Positions 7,502-15,519 of a stretch of DNA of 44,631 nucleotides are shown here, in pieces. The translations under genes were made by a program, and so were the position numbers. This DNA is from Candidatus Cardinium hertigii (lineage in GTDB: Bacteria; Bacteroidota; Bacteroidia; Cytophagales_A; Amoebophilaceae): NCBI RefSeq assembly GCF_003788695.1, contig NZ_RARA01000027.1:84235-128865 (forward strand). The letters run 5' to 3'. How positions within the stretch are numbered: the first letter of the stretch is position 1; every line of letters starts with the position of its first letter. Below the pieces are notes generated by a model. The model did no database searches and was not told the origin of the DNA. It saw only the letters and a list, made by a program, of their open reading frames with translations.

Positions 7502-10207
7502 TTACTTAGTCACTTTTCCAAAACAAAACTTGGTTCCTGTTGGGATTTCTTGCATATCAGTTACTAGATTTTGTGTCGCCTGAGCATTATGACTTGTATG
7601 TTTTAAAAGTGATTGGTATACCAAATCAGCAGTGGTAGTCATCGTTTCTGTTGTTTCTGGAAACGGTGCCATAACATACAACCGTTCTTGCGCTCTGGTA
7701 AAAGCCACATAGAGCAAATTCAGATTATCTAGATGAATTTGCATGCGTTCTAGGTGGTAGTCGTTGGCATAATAGGTTTCTTTTAAATCTGCCCCATAAC
7801 CCAATGGCCATACAGGAAAGCCAGGCGATGGTTGATGGCTTGTACTCCATAGCGTAGGGCCATGTTGTGGTCCATGGTCCAAATGCCAACTACAAAAAGG
7901 CATAATTACTACCTTACATTCCAGCCCCTTCGCTTGGTGAATGGTCATTACCCGTATGGCATTTGCATGATTATTTGCGGGTAGCTGTATATTTTTACCT
8001 CTTTTTTCCCACCAGATTAAAAATGCTTCTATAGAAGCTGTTTCTTTATAAGAAAAATCTAAGACAATGCTTTGAAAAAAGGATAAAATATCGCTATAAG
8101 CATGACTTTTTGTAAATAAAATTTCTATAAGTAGATTTACACAGGTATAAATAGAAAGGTTTTTCAAAAAGTCCTTTTGAGCCCAAAATGATGAATGTAT
8201 TAGATCTTCAATAGGATTTACTGCGGTTACATCCTCTAAAGCATAATGATGCCAAGCTACAGGACCCTTTTCTATACAACTATAATAGGCCTCTATCCAG
8301 GCCACTTTATTAATAAGATCGTCTGTATTATTTAGATAATATAAGCTACGAATCAATACTTTTATGGCTATATGGCTCCATAAGGAATGGGAATAATCCG
8401 ATAGTAAGGCATACGGGCAAGAGGTCTGGTTATCTTTTGACGGATTGTTAAATACATGGGTTATTAAAGCTGCTTCACTATTATTTCGAACCAATAAAAC
8501 GATATCCTTTGCTTGAATGCCCTCTTGCTGCATTTGAGCTAGCAATTTTATGACCTCTTTTTGTGCACACGCTTTCCAATCAAAAGTATCTTCTTCTTGA
8601 TCTATTGGGTTAGATCGAAGAAATAAGCATTCTACATATCCTCTGTTAGGCCTTGGCATATCCATAACCGCTTGTTGTGCTACGTCACCATAGGCTCGCC
8701 TCATTTGGGCTAATTCATATTGCAATGGTGCAATAGGTAGGGATGGGATGGCTGAGGTAAGCGTTATTTCAAGATAATGGGTCAACTGATTGGAAGCAGT
8801 ACTAAAAAAAAGATTGTTAAATAGTACAATCGTTTCTTGGCTGCGTCTGTTTATGGTTAAAGCATGCCTACTGCTTTCCTTAAATTCCTCTTCTACATAA
8901 TGATTTAACAGTTTCCAATTGCTCCCCCGCCAACGGTAAATAGATTGTTTGACATCTCCTACCAATATATTCGTATAGCCCTGGGCTAGACTATTATGTA
9001 ATAGGGGCTTTATGTTTATCCATTGAAAAAGTGAAAGATCTTGAAACTCATCTATCAAAAAATGATGAAATTGGTTACCTATTTTCTCGTATAGAAAGGG
9101 GGTATCGTTTTCCTGAATAATTTGATAAAGCAGCGCTGCAATATCTGATATAAACAATACATTGTGTTTAGATCTATACGCTTCTAATCCTAGAAGAAGT
9201 GCACCTATCATGCCAAAAGCGTAGGTAAAGCGCGCCATTACTGCCGCTGTCCTATAGCGTAATCCTTCCTGCTCATATAGAGTTATCGCTTCCATGAGTA
9301 GCGGGTACAATAATGTGGTAACCACCCGAGTAATCTTTGTACTTTGATGGTTTTTTTTTCTATTATACCAGCCCTCCAAATGCGCGCTTCCTATAATGGC
9401 TCGTTTGGTGGGCTTAAAATCTTTTGTATGGGCTATTTTAAAAAAATAGCCGATAATTCCTTTAGTACCATAGGCAAAATCTGCCGGCTCAAGCCCCTCT
9501 TTTTGCAGTATGTTTAAGGCAACTTGGCCTATTTTTTGCATTTTTTGTTCAAAAGATAAGAGGAATGTCTGGATCGATTTTATAAATTGGGGGAGTAACG
9601 CTTTTTGTTGAAAAGTGGCGAGTAATGCCTTTTCATGCAGCTTAAAAGATTCCTCAAAAAGTGCCTTGCCTAGTTGTTGGATATCATTTTTAACATGCCA
9701 TGTTTTACCAGCCACTAGTTTGGCTAGGGCAAAATCCACTAACCATTTTTGTAATAGGGGGCAAGGGGAGGCAACCAATTCTTCTACTGTTTCCTGTAAA
9801 GCCAATGCTTGATCCATCTCAATAGAAAAATGCTCTTTTAATCCCAATTCTTTCGTAAATGACTGGATGATTTTATGAAAAAAACTATCAATCGTAGTGA
9901 CTGAAAAGTCACCATATCGATGTACAATCATGGATAATACCTCTTTACTTCGCTCTTGTAGTTGAGGTTTTGCCCATCCTGTTTGGCATAATTCTATTAG
10001 CAGAACCGTTTCTTCTCCAATAGATAGACTATAGAGGTATGCTATGATCCGTTGTTGCATTTCTTGGGTAGCACGATGGGTAAAGGTTATGGCTAAGATA
10101 TGTTTAAAAGCAGAAGGATAACGCAAGGCCCATTTAATGTAACGGGTTACCAGTGTATGGGTTTTACCAGAACCAGCAGACGCACGATAAATAAGCAGTT
10201 GAGCCAT
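7502..10207 (-). CDS. RecB/AddA-like UvrD-family helicase, C-terminally short
   Basis: A 901-residue superfamily 1A helicase. Motifs in order: Walker A 'RASAGSGKTHTLV' at the N-terminus, motif Ia 'AITFTHRATQEM', motif II 'LIDEFQDLS', motif III 'ILVGDVKQSIYRWRG', motif IV 'INRRSQETI', motif V 'VMTIHQAKGLECKVV' and motif VI 'LLYVAFTRAQERLYV' near the end. Bacteroidota relatives in the AddA/RecB group usually run past 1000 residues and end in a PD-(D/E)XK nuclease; here the frame stops about 60 residues after motif VI, so that domain is absent. A DNA-end processing role is inferred. I prefer the ATG at 10207: the GTG at 10228 extends the frame into the terminal sequence of an adjacent repeat. 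Repeat ends lie 9 nt before the start and 1 nt after the stop. Confidence 0.85.
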   Translation of the reverse strand: MAQLLIYRASAGSGKTHTLVTRYIKWALRYPSAFKHILAITFTHRATQEMQQRIIAYLYSLSIGEETVLLIELCQTGWAKPQLQERSKEVLSMIVHRYGDFSVTTIDSFFHKIIQSFTKELGLKEHFSIEMDQALALQETVEELVASPCPLLQKWLVDFALAKLVAGKTWHVKNDIQQLGKALFEESFKLHEKALLATFQQKALLPQFIKSIQTFLLSFEQKMQKIGQVALNILQKEGLEPADFAYGTKGIIGYFFKIAHTKDFKPTKRAIIGSAHLEGWYNRKKNHQSTKITRVVTTLLYPLLMEAITLYEQEGLRYRTAAVMARFTYAFGMIGALLLGLEAYRSKHNVLFISDIAALLYQIIQENDTPFLYEKIGNQFHHFLIDEFQDLSLFQWINIKPLLHNSLAQGYTNILVGDVKQSIYRWRGSNWKLLNHYVEEEFKESSRHALTINRRSQETIVLFNNLFFSTASNQLTHYLEITLTSAIPSLPIAPLQYELAQMRRAYGDVAQQAVMDMPRPNRGYVECLFLRSNPIDQEEDTFDWKACAQKEVIKLLAQMQQEGIQAKDIVLLVRNNSEAALITHVFNNPSKDNQTSCPYALLSDYSHSLWSHIAIKVLIRSLYYLNNTDDLINKVAWIEAYYSCIEKGPVAWHHYALEDVTAVNPIEDLIHSSFWAQKDFLKNLSIYTCVNLLIEILFTKSHAYSDILSFFQSIVLDFSYKETASIEAFLIWWEKRGKNIQLPANNHANAIRVMTIHQAKGLECKVVIMPFCSWHLDHGPQHGPTLWSTSHQPSPGFPVWPLGYGADLKETYYANDYHLERMQIHLDNLNLLYVAFTRAQERLYVMAPFPETTETMTTTADLVYQSLLKHTSHNAQATQNLVTDMQEIPTGTKFCFGKVTK

Positions 10208-10216
10208 AGAGCGGGT

Positions 10217-10470
10217 GTATCCGTTCACGGACGTGGCAGGAACAGGAATGTTTTTAATTTAATTACTAAATTGCTAAATGGTTTGTCACTTTTTTGCTTG
10301 ATAAAAAAGCAGCAAAAAAATCAAGCACTGGTGAACAAAGCTATTGAAAATTTTATTATGCAAGCTGAAAATCAGTATCCGTTCACCTGCATGGCAGCCA
10401 TATTTTATAGATTAAAGCAAATGGCTAATATTTAATAATTGATGATTTTATCCATTTTTTTAAACTACTT
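10217..10470 (-). repeat. Interspersed repeats (two partial copies)
   Basis: The first copy begins GTATCCGTTCA at 10217, followed by a diverged middle with TTTTTTGCTTGATAAAAAAGCAG and TCAAGCACTGGTGAACAAAGCT. The second begins GTATCCGTTCA at 10375 and runs through GCAGCCATATTTTATAGATTA, AAATGGCTAATATTT and GATTTTATCCATTTTTTTAAACTACTT to about 10470. The pair fills the gap between the RecB-like gene start and the 3' end of the zinc-finger lipoprotein gene at 10476. Confidence 0.75.
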
Positions 10471-10475
10471 CTTGT

Positions 10476-12686
10476 CTATTTGTCTTGTCTATTGCAACGC
10501 GCCTCATCATGTGAATACTCGGATATCTGGAAGTTTCCGGGTTTATAATGAAAATTTGAACATGTTAAACAACAAGGATCTTTATTTTCATTATATTTGT
10601 AACCGAAAATATATTTTATTAAACACGATGGATGTATATTGGATATTCTACATGTATCATGACTTAATTTTATTTTTGGAATTACCTGTTGCTGACAAAC
10701 TAAACAGTTATCTGGCTTGTCTTTACTATCTTTACTATCTTTACTATCTTTACTATCGTTACTATCGTTACTATCGTTACTATCGTTACTATCGTTACTA
10801 TCGTTACCATTAGTGCTATTATGATTGATTGAATTCTCCCATAGACTCTCTTCTTTTATTTTATATATAAAAACATTATGTAGGAACTTCTTACTATTAT
10901 CTTGTGTAGAATTTAGAATTCTTTGGAGAAATTTCTTTAGCTCACTAGGATTGTTTACATACTCATCCAGCTTTTCCTGTATGTCCTGATCGGCTAATTT
11001 TTCTCCTAGGATGTTTTTTTTATATGAATAATCTTTTATTTCTATTTCAGAAAAGCCATCAATGTCTCGCGTTATAAATAAATCATCTTTAAACTCACCA
11101 AGAAAACGCTCAAGAAAATCTACATTTTCATTTTTTAGTATAACCGATAAGACAGTCTTGTAATTAAAATCCCCACATAGATCATTAATATCATACCTAC
11201 TATTTACTAAGTAACGCATGCAAGAAAAAAGATCATCTATATCATCTCCTTCTGTGTGTTTTTCAATAATTTTTGTAAATAGAGTACCGCTCTGATCTAT
11301 ATCTTTCTGAGTGAGTGTTTTTTTCTCTTTTTGAACGAAAATCTTATCCATTTCTGTAAATAATATATTTTTCTCCCTATTGTTTAGATTTTCGTTTGCT
11401 ATTATACTCATTATCAATATGGTGTTAGGGAAGGATGTATCGTATAATGTATTAAGCAGTTCGGATAATATAGATCTGTTTAAATTTATAGTCTGATTTA
11501 TAGTATTATAGTTAATATTTTGCAAGAAAATGGCCAATGGACATAGGCGGTTCTTATTCCTTATAAGAATACAGTTTTTATCACGGATGATAATATTTTT
11601 TAATAAATCCTTCCACATTATTAAATTTTCAGATTTACATATGACTTCTATTAAATAGGTTATTGGTATGTCACATCTATAGTTTTCTGGTTGGTTATAA
11701 ACGTAATCTAGCATATTTTTTTTTAGAATATCATAGAGGTGTTGTATGTCTGGACTATAAACTTGATTATTATGTTCTGCTAGAGTATTAAACAACATAT
11801 GGAATAAAGTTTCGCCTCTACAATTTGTTGGATGTATATAGTCCTTATTATTCTCTAGGAGAGGTATCGCAATATACATAAAGTGTATATTTTGTAAGAG
11901 TAGCATCAATGGTGTTTCTTGTTTTAGATTAGTGCGCAAGAACAAGGAGGAAGGTTGATTCTCGTTCTGGATTATGTCGATAACAATTTTGTTCAGCAAT
12001 TTATATATTAAAATAATTTTGTTTGTATTGTTATTACAATAGTTTTGATTATACCTATATAATAAACAATGTAAAAAATTTGAACTGGTTTTATCAACCC
12101 GATTGAACAATTTATATTTTAATTCTCTCTTGCCCGGGTTGTTAAACTTTTGTACAATAGCATTGTATACTACAGTTAACTGATCCACATTACAATAGCA
12201 AACAGCTGTATGTAATATACTACCTTCTTTTGTATTTAAATCCAATACTTCTTGTCCGTTTTCGTCCATTAAAGCTATAACATGATCAACTTTTAGTAAT
12301 AGTAGTAAGTTTACATTATATAGTCGGTTATTTTCATCATCTATATATCTCAGCATATAATGTAATGGGACTAGGCCACTTATCTGCTTTTTACTATCCT
12401 TAATTAGGGATAGTATCTCTGATTTATTTTTATCAATTGCCTCAAATAAACAGGTATGTAATTGTTTATCAGTTGCATTCTGGATTATGCGAAGTTTTGC
12501 CTGTCTATCGATATTATCATCAGTTTCAGTTAAAGCCGTCCATAGACTATAATCATTAGGTAAATGACCTTGTTCCACTTCCCCTATCTGATTATTATTT
12601 CCATTGTTGTCCATTTTTAAAGATTGATGGGAACAACTCACTAAAAATAAAATATATACACTATAAAATATATTTTGGATACTCAT
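10476..12686 (-). CDS. Large lipoprotein with C-terminal PHD/RING-like Cys/His cluster
   Basis: A 736-residue protein starting with a lipoprotein signal (FLVSC, lipid-anchor Cys18). The body is Asn/Ile-rich, helical and contains weak ankyrin-like sections ('GLVPLHYMLRYI', 'EGSILHTAVCYCNVDQLTVVYNAI', 'ETPLMLLLQNIHFM', 'GETLFHMLFNTLAEHN'). Near residue 630 there is a Ser-Asn-Asp / Ser-Lys-Asp tandem repeat. The last 76 residues hold C661-x2-C664-x11-H676-x2-C679-x5-H685-x2-C688-x17-C706-x2-C709. That spacing fits a cross-brace zinc finger of the PHD/RING type, and 'IHPSCL' corresponds to the PHD 'FHxxCL'. Such folds in bacteria often belong to host-directed proteins, for example ubiquitin ligases, but ligase activity is not shown here. 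It lies 21 nt downstream of the next ankyrin lipoprotein gene, probably co-transcribed. Confidence 0.75.
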   Translation of the reverse strand: MSIQNIFYSVYILFLVSCSHQSLKMDNNGNNNQIGEVEQGHLPNDYSLWTALTETDDNIDRQAKLRIIQNATDKQLHTCLFEAIDKNKSEILSLIKDSKKQISGLVPLHYMLRYIDDENNRLYNVNLLLLLKVDHVIALMDENGQEVLDLNTKEGSILHTAVCYCNVDQLTVVYNAIVQKFNNPGKRELKYKLFNRVDKTSSNFLHCLLYRYNQNYCNNNTNKIILIYKLLNKIVIDIIQNENQPSSLFLRTNLKQETPLMLLLQNIHFMYIAIPLLENNKDYIHPTNCRGETLFHMLFNTLAEHNNQVYSPDIQHLYDILKKNMLDYVYNQPENYRCDIPITYLIEVICKSENLIMWKDLLKNIIIRDKNCILIRNKNRLCPLAIFLQNINYNTINQTINLNRSILSELLNTLYDTSFPNTILIMSIIANENLNNREKNILFTEMDKIFVQKEKKTLTQKDIDQSGTLFTKIIEKHTEGDDIDDLFSCMRYLVNSRYDINDLCGDFNYKTVLSVILKNENVDFLERFLGEFKDDLFITRDIDGFSEIEIKDYSYKKNILGEKLADQDIQEKLDEYVNNPSELKKFLQRILNSTQDNSKKFLHNVFIYKIKEESLWENSINHNSTNGNDSNDSNDSNDSNDSNDSKDSKDSKDSKDKPDNCLVCQQQVIPKIKLSHDTCRISNIHPSCLIKYIFGYKYNENKDPCCLTCSNFHYKPGNFQISEYSHDEARCNRQDK
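10720..10808 (-). repeat. 9-bp coding tandem repeat (Asp-Ser-Asn / Asp-Ser-Lys)
   Basis: On the plus strand there are four CTTTACTAT units followed by six CGTTACTAT units. On the coding strand each unit is three codons, giving Asn-Asp-Ser and then Lys-Asp-Ser runs. The unit length keeps the frame, so copy-number change would lengthen or shorten a hydrophilic linker just before the zinc-finger-like domain. Confidence 0.9.
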
Positions 12687-12707
12687 AATAATAAAAATAA
12701 ATGAATG

Positions 12708-14864
12708 CTAATCTTTATTAAAAAGTTGACGCTTAACTGTAGGCAGGTTACTGCTTGCTTGCTCTTGTTCACTTTGCTTTCGTTTGCGTGGCCCAGTAGA
12801 AACAGCATGTGAGGGACTAGTTGGCAAGCTACTAGCTTCCATCGCTTTTATTTTTTTAGCTGATGAAATAAATTGTTTATCCTCCTTTGATATTCTAGGA
12901 CTCCTTGAAAGACTGGCTTTTCTTGGTGACTTATCTGCTTCCCAAGATGCTTTTTGTGCATTTTTATCTAAAATATACAATATTCGATCAGATGCTTGTG
13001 GATTTTTCTCTCGTAGGTCTTGTGCTAATTCTCTTGTAGTTTTATTTTCTTTATTCACCCAAAACCTCCTAGTGTGACTTACTAAGCTATTCGATAGTGT
13101 AATATCGCCTTTTGCAATTGCTATATGCAGAGGTGTATTTTTTGCATTATCTTGTTTATTAGCATCTGCTCCCATTTCTATTAAAAAGTGGATTAGATCA
13201 GCATTATATTCTTTAACTGCATAATGCAGTAACGTATCTCCTTTTTCAATAGGGATTTCTTGGTTAACGAATGCTTCCTTGCCGGAGTCATCGAATCCCT
13301 TTATTTTCTCAACCTTAGGTTCCCAATCTTGACAATTAAGTATTGTTTCATGTTGCGCACATTTTTTCGCTGCTTGTATGAAACTTCTTGCTATTTCCAT
13401 TTTACCAGATACTATGGCTTTTAAGAATAAATTATTTTTATATGATACATAATCAATTGATATCTTATCATTTTCATTTATATAATTTACAATACGTCCA
13501 CAATTTTCCTGATTCAGCATACTTTCACTCGACCTATTCATGATCAGATTGTCTACCATATATCTATATATATCCCCTATAGCAAATTCATTACTGATGC
13601 ATCCTAGACGTGTGGCTATTTCTTGTTTAAGGGGTTCCTTTGAAATAATAGCATTATTAGCATAGCCCTCAAGAAGCGCCTGTAATATACTTCCATTGCT
13701 ATGCTGGAGTGCTAAATCCAATGGCATATTGCCACTATTATGAGATTTTTGGAAACAAAGATCTGGGCTTATTTTGATTATATAGCGTATAACGTTAATA
13801 AACTCCCGTTTAACAGCCCAATGTAATACGGTATATTGCATTGCATCTTTACATTCATTACATATTGATGGTAGACGATCAGAATGATAGTTGTTATTAA
13901 TAATATCCATAACTTCTATTATACTTTTTTCCTTACATGTCTTGAAAAGTGCTGTGAAAGGATTGTTATTTTCCGACTCTATAAGCTTTTCTATATCAAT
14001 CCTTTTTTCTGCAAAAGCCTTGAACAATTCCACATGTTTTTGACTATTATCATAATAATTTATAACAATATTCAGCCAAGTATTATTATTAGCATCTCTT
14101 TCGATACGTAGTTGTCTATGCTTGCTGTATAACTCCAATGCCTTGTCTTTGTCTCCTTTTGTTACTGCAATAAAAAACTTTATCTTATCCATCTCGAATT
14201 GGGATAGCTTTCCGTTAAGCGCAGTTTCTAATGCTTTTATTACGTCATCATAATTATTCCAATAAGCTGTATATAAAGGTGTTTCATTCCTAATGTTAAC
14301 TTTATAAATATCTGCATGATTGCCTAATAGTATGTCTATCATGTCAATCAATTTATATTCACTTGCTATATGTAATGGTGTATTACGGTATATGGTATCA
14401 CATTTGTTGATATCTACATTTTTTTCTACTAATTTTTGAACTATATTTTCACGATTGTATTTTACAGCTAGCATAAGCGGTGTCCATCCATTTTGACTAT
14501 TACCCTTGTTTGGGTCTACTTCAGGCACGCTTATCAATTTATCAAATATATCTTCAGCATTTAGTCGAATAGCCAGATGTAGTGGGGTATCGCCATCGTT
14601 TGCACATTGATTAAGTTCTACTTTCGCTTTAATAAGGTCTTCTACGGCTTGTAGATCCTGCTCTCGAATAGCTAAGTGCAATAATGTTGAACCATCAGGC
14701 TGCTTAAATTTTGCAATACGTTCTTCAATAGATAATAAGCTTAAGCCATTTATTGTTTCTTTTAAGTTTATCCTTTCTTTTTCTTTTACATGCATACTAT
14801 ACTTAGCACAGCTGATTAATGAAATACTTATATAAAAAAGCAACAGATATTGGTAATAGATCAT
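12708..14864 (-). CDS. Ankyrin-repeat lipoprotein with basic C-terminal tail
   Basis: A 718-residue protein with a lipoprotein signal (SLISC, Cys19). Ankyrin repeats cluster at about residues 56-215 ('GSTLLHLAIREQDLQAVEDLI', 'GDTPLHLAIRLNAEDIFDKLI', 'GWTPLMLAVKYNRENIVQKLV', 'NTPLHIASEYKLIDMIDILL'), in the middle ('YTVLHWAVKREFINVIRYII', 'GNMPLDLALQHSNGSILQALL') and at about 550-620 ('GDTLLHYAVKEYNADLIHFLI', 'NTPLHIAIAKGDITLSNSLV'). The last 70 residues are low-complexity, Ser/Lys-rich and contain 'GPRKRKQ' and 'TVKRQLF', together resembling a bipartite nuclear localisation signal. A host-interaction role is inferred from the architecture; the lipid anchor and a nuclear signal are hard to reconcile unless the protein is processed. 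The gene heads a two-gene run with 10476-12686. Confidence 0.82.
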   Translation of the reverse strand: MIYYQYLLLFYISISLISCAKYSMHVKEKERINLKETINGLSLLSIEERIAKFKQPDGSTLLHLAIREQDLQAVEDLIKAKVELNQCANDGDTPLHLAIRLNAEDIFDKLISVPEVDPNKGNSQNGWTPLMLAVKYNRENIVQKLVEKNVDINKCDTIYRNTPLHIASEYKLIDMIDILLGNHADIYKVNIRNETPLYTAYWNNYDDVIKALETALNGKLSQFEMDKIKFFIAVTKGDKDKALELYSKHRQLRIERDANNNTWLNIVINYYDNSQKHVELFKAFAEKRIDIEKLIESENNNPFTALFKTCKEKSIIEVMDIINNNYHSDRLPSICNECKDAMQYTVLHWAVKREFINVIRYIIKISPDLCFQKSHNSGNMPLDLALQHSNGSILQALLEGYANNAIISKEPLKQEIATRLGCISNEFAIGDIYRYMVDNLIMNRSSESMLNQENCGRIVNYINENDKISIDYVSYKNNLFLKAIVSGKMEIARSFIQAAKKCAQHETILNCQDWEPKVEKIKGFDDSGKEAFVNQEIPIEKGDTLLHYAVKEYNADLIHFLIEMGADANKQDNAKNTPLHIAIAKGDITLSNSLVSHTRRFWVNKENKTTRELAQDLREKNPQASDRILYILDKNAQKASWEADKSPRKASLSRSPRISKEDKQFISSAKKIKAMEASSLPTSPSHAVSTGPRKRKQSEQEQASSNLPTVKRQLFNKD

Positions 14865-15197
14865 ATAATTAAATTAAATCGTTAGGTATTATGATTTTAG
14901 GTTATCTACTTCTTGTCTGGTGTATATGCTATATGCATGGCATTTGGGCCCCAATTGTATTGGATTGGCTTAGTAATTTAACTGCTTCTCAGCCCGTTTA
15001 TTTGTAATGAATTTATAGAGCATTATTCTATAAAGAGCTTTAAGTTCTTAAACAAAATACACGCATGAACAAAACCATAGCAGTATTGTTGGATTTTTGA
15101 TTACTCAAGAAACAAGCAATATAAGACTAGGCATGCTACATACATATATGGGACATTATTATTCATATGATATCCTGAAATACTAATTTAGGGCGTT
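14865..15197. other. Gap with no recognisable gene
   Basis: AT-rich sequence upstream of the ankyrin lipoprotein gene, presumably holding its promoter. I found no RNA gene, no convincing open frame and no clear TAnnTTTG-type Bacteroidota -7 element. It leads directly into the transposase remnant. Confidence 0.5.
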
Positions 15198-15337
15198 TCA
15201 ACAAACAATCCAACTTAAAGAAGCCATTAAATGGATAACGCCTAAGAAAATTTTTGCTGTTTTATCATAACGGGTAGCAATTACTCTAATTGTTTGAGTT
15301 TAGCGAAAAAATTTTCTATTAAATGCCTTTTGTTCAT
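15198..15337 (-). pseudogene. IS5-family transposase C-terminal remnant
   Basis: Read on the minus strand, three pieces in shifting frames give 'MNKRHLIENFFAKLKQ', 'RVIATRYDKTAKI' and 'FLGVIHLMASLSWIVC' followed by a stop. This matches the conserved C-terminus of IS5-group DDE transposases ('RHRIENLFAKLK-xxRRIATRYDKtAxxFlxxihLAaxxiWL'), including the catalytic-region Glu (IENFF). Two frameshifts, an early stop and the loss of everything upstream make it a scar. A possible inverted-repeat end (GGGCGTTTCAACAAAC) flanks it at 15191. Confidence 0.8.
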
Positions 15338-15398
15338 ACCCCCTAATAATTATATTTTACAATAGAGCTAAGCTACTAAACGATTTAAGCCACTCCAC

Positions 15399-15488
15399 TG
15401 AACGGATACTTCTTTTCTTTGCACAGTTTTTTCAAGGCGCGTCGTTCCTATTTGCAATAATATCTTGGCTAGAGTCGTGAACAGACAC
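15399..15488 (-). repeat. Degenerate interspersed repeat
   Basis: A TGAACGGATAC end at 15399-15409 is followed by TTTTCTTTGCACAGTTTTTTCAAGGCGCG, which matches the inner part of the copy at 26636-27112, and a diverged GTGAACAGACAC end at 15477-15488. It lies between the transposase scar and the 3' end of the MFS gene. Confidence 0.65.
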
Positions 15489-15519
15489 AAAAACCATTAC
15501 AGAGAAATTAAAGATATAT

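Noticed and set aside
10208..10228. GTG start at 10228 for the RecB-like gene
   Set aside because: The extra seven codons fall in the repeat-end sequence TGAACGGATAC; the ATG at 10207 leads straight into the conserved Walker A region.
10439..10813. Plus-strand open frame of 124 codons ending in Tyr-Arg and Tyr-Leu repeats
   Set aside because: It is the antisense reading of the 9-bp coding repeat and zinc-finger end of the lipoprotein gene; the minus-strand frame has a lipobox, domain structure and normal length.
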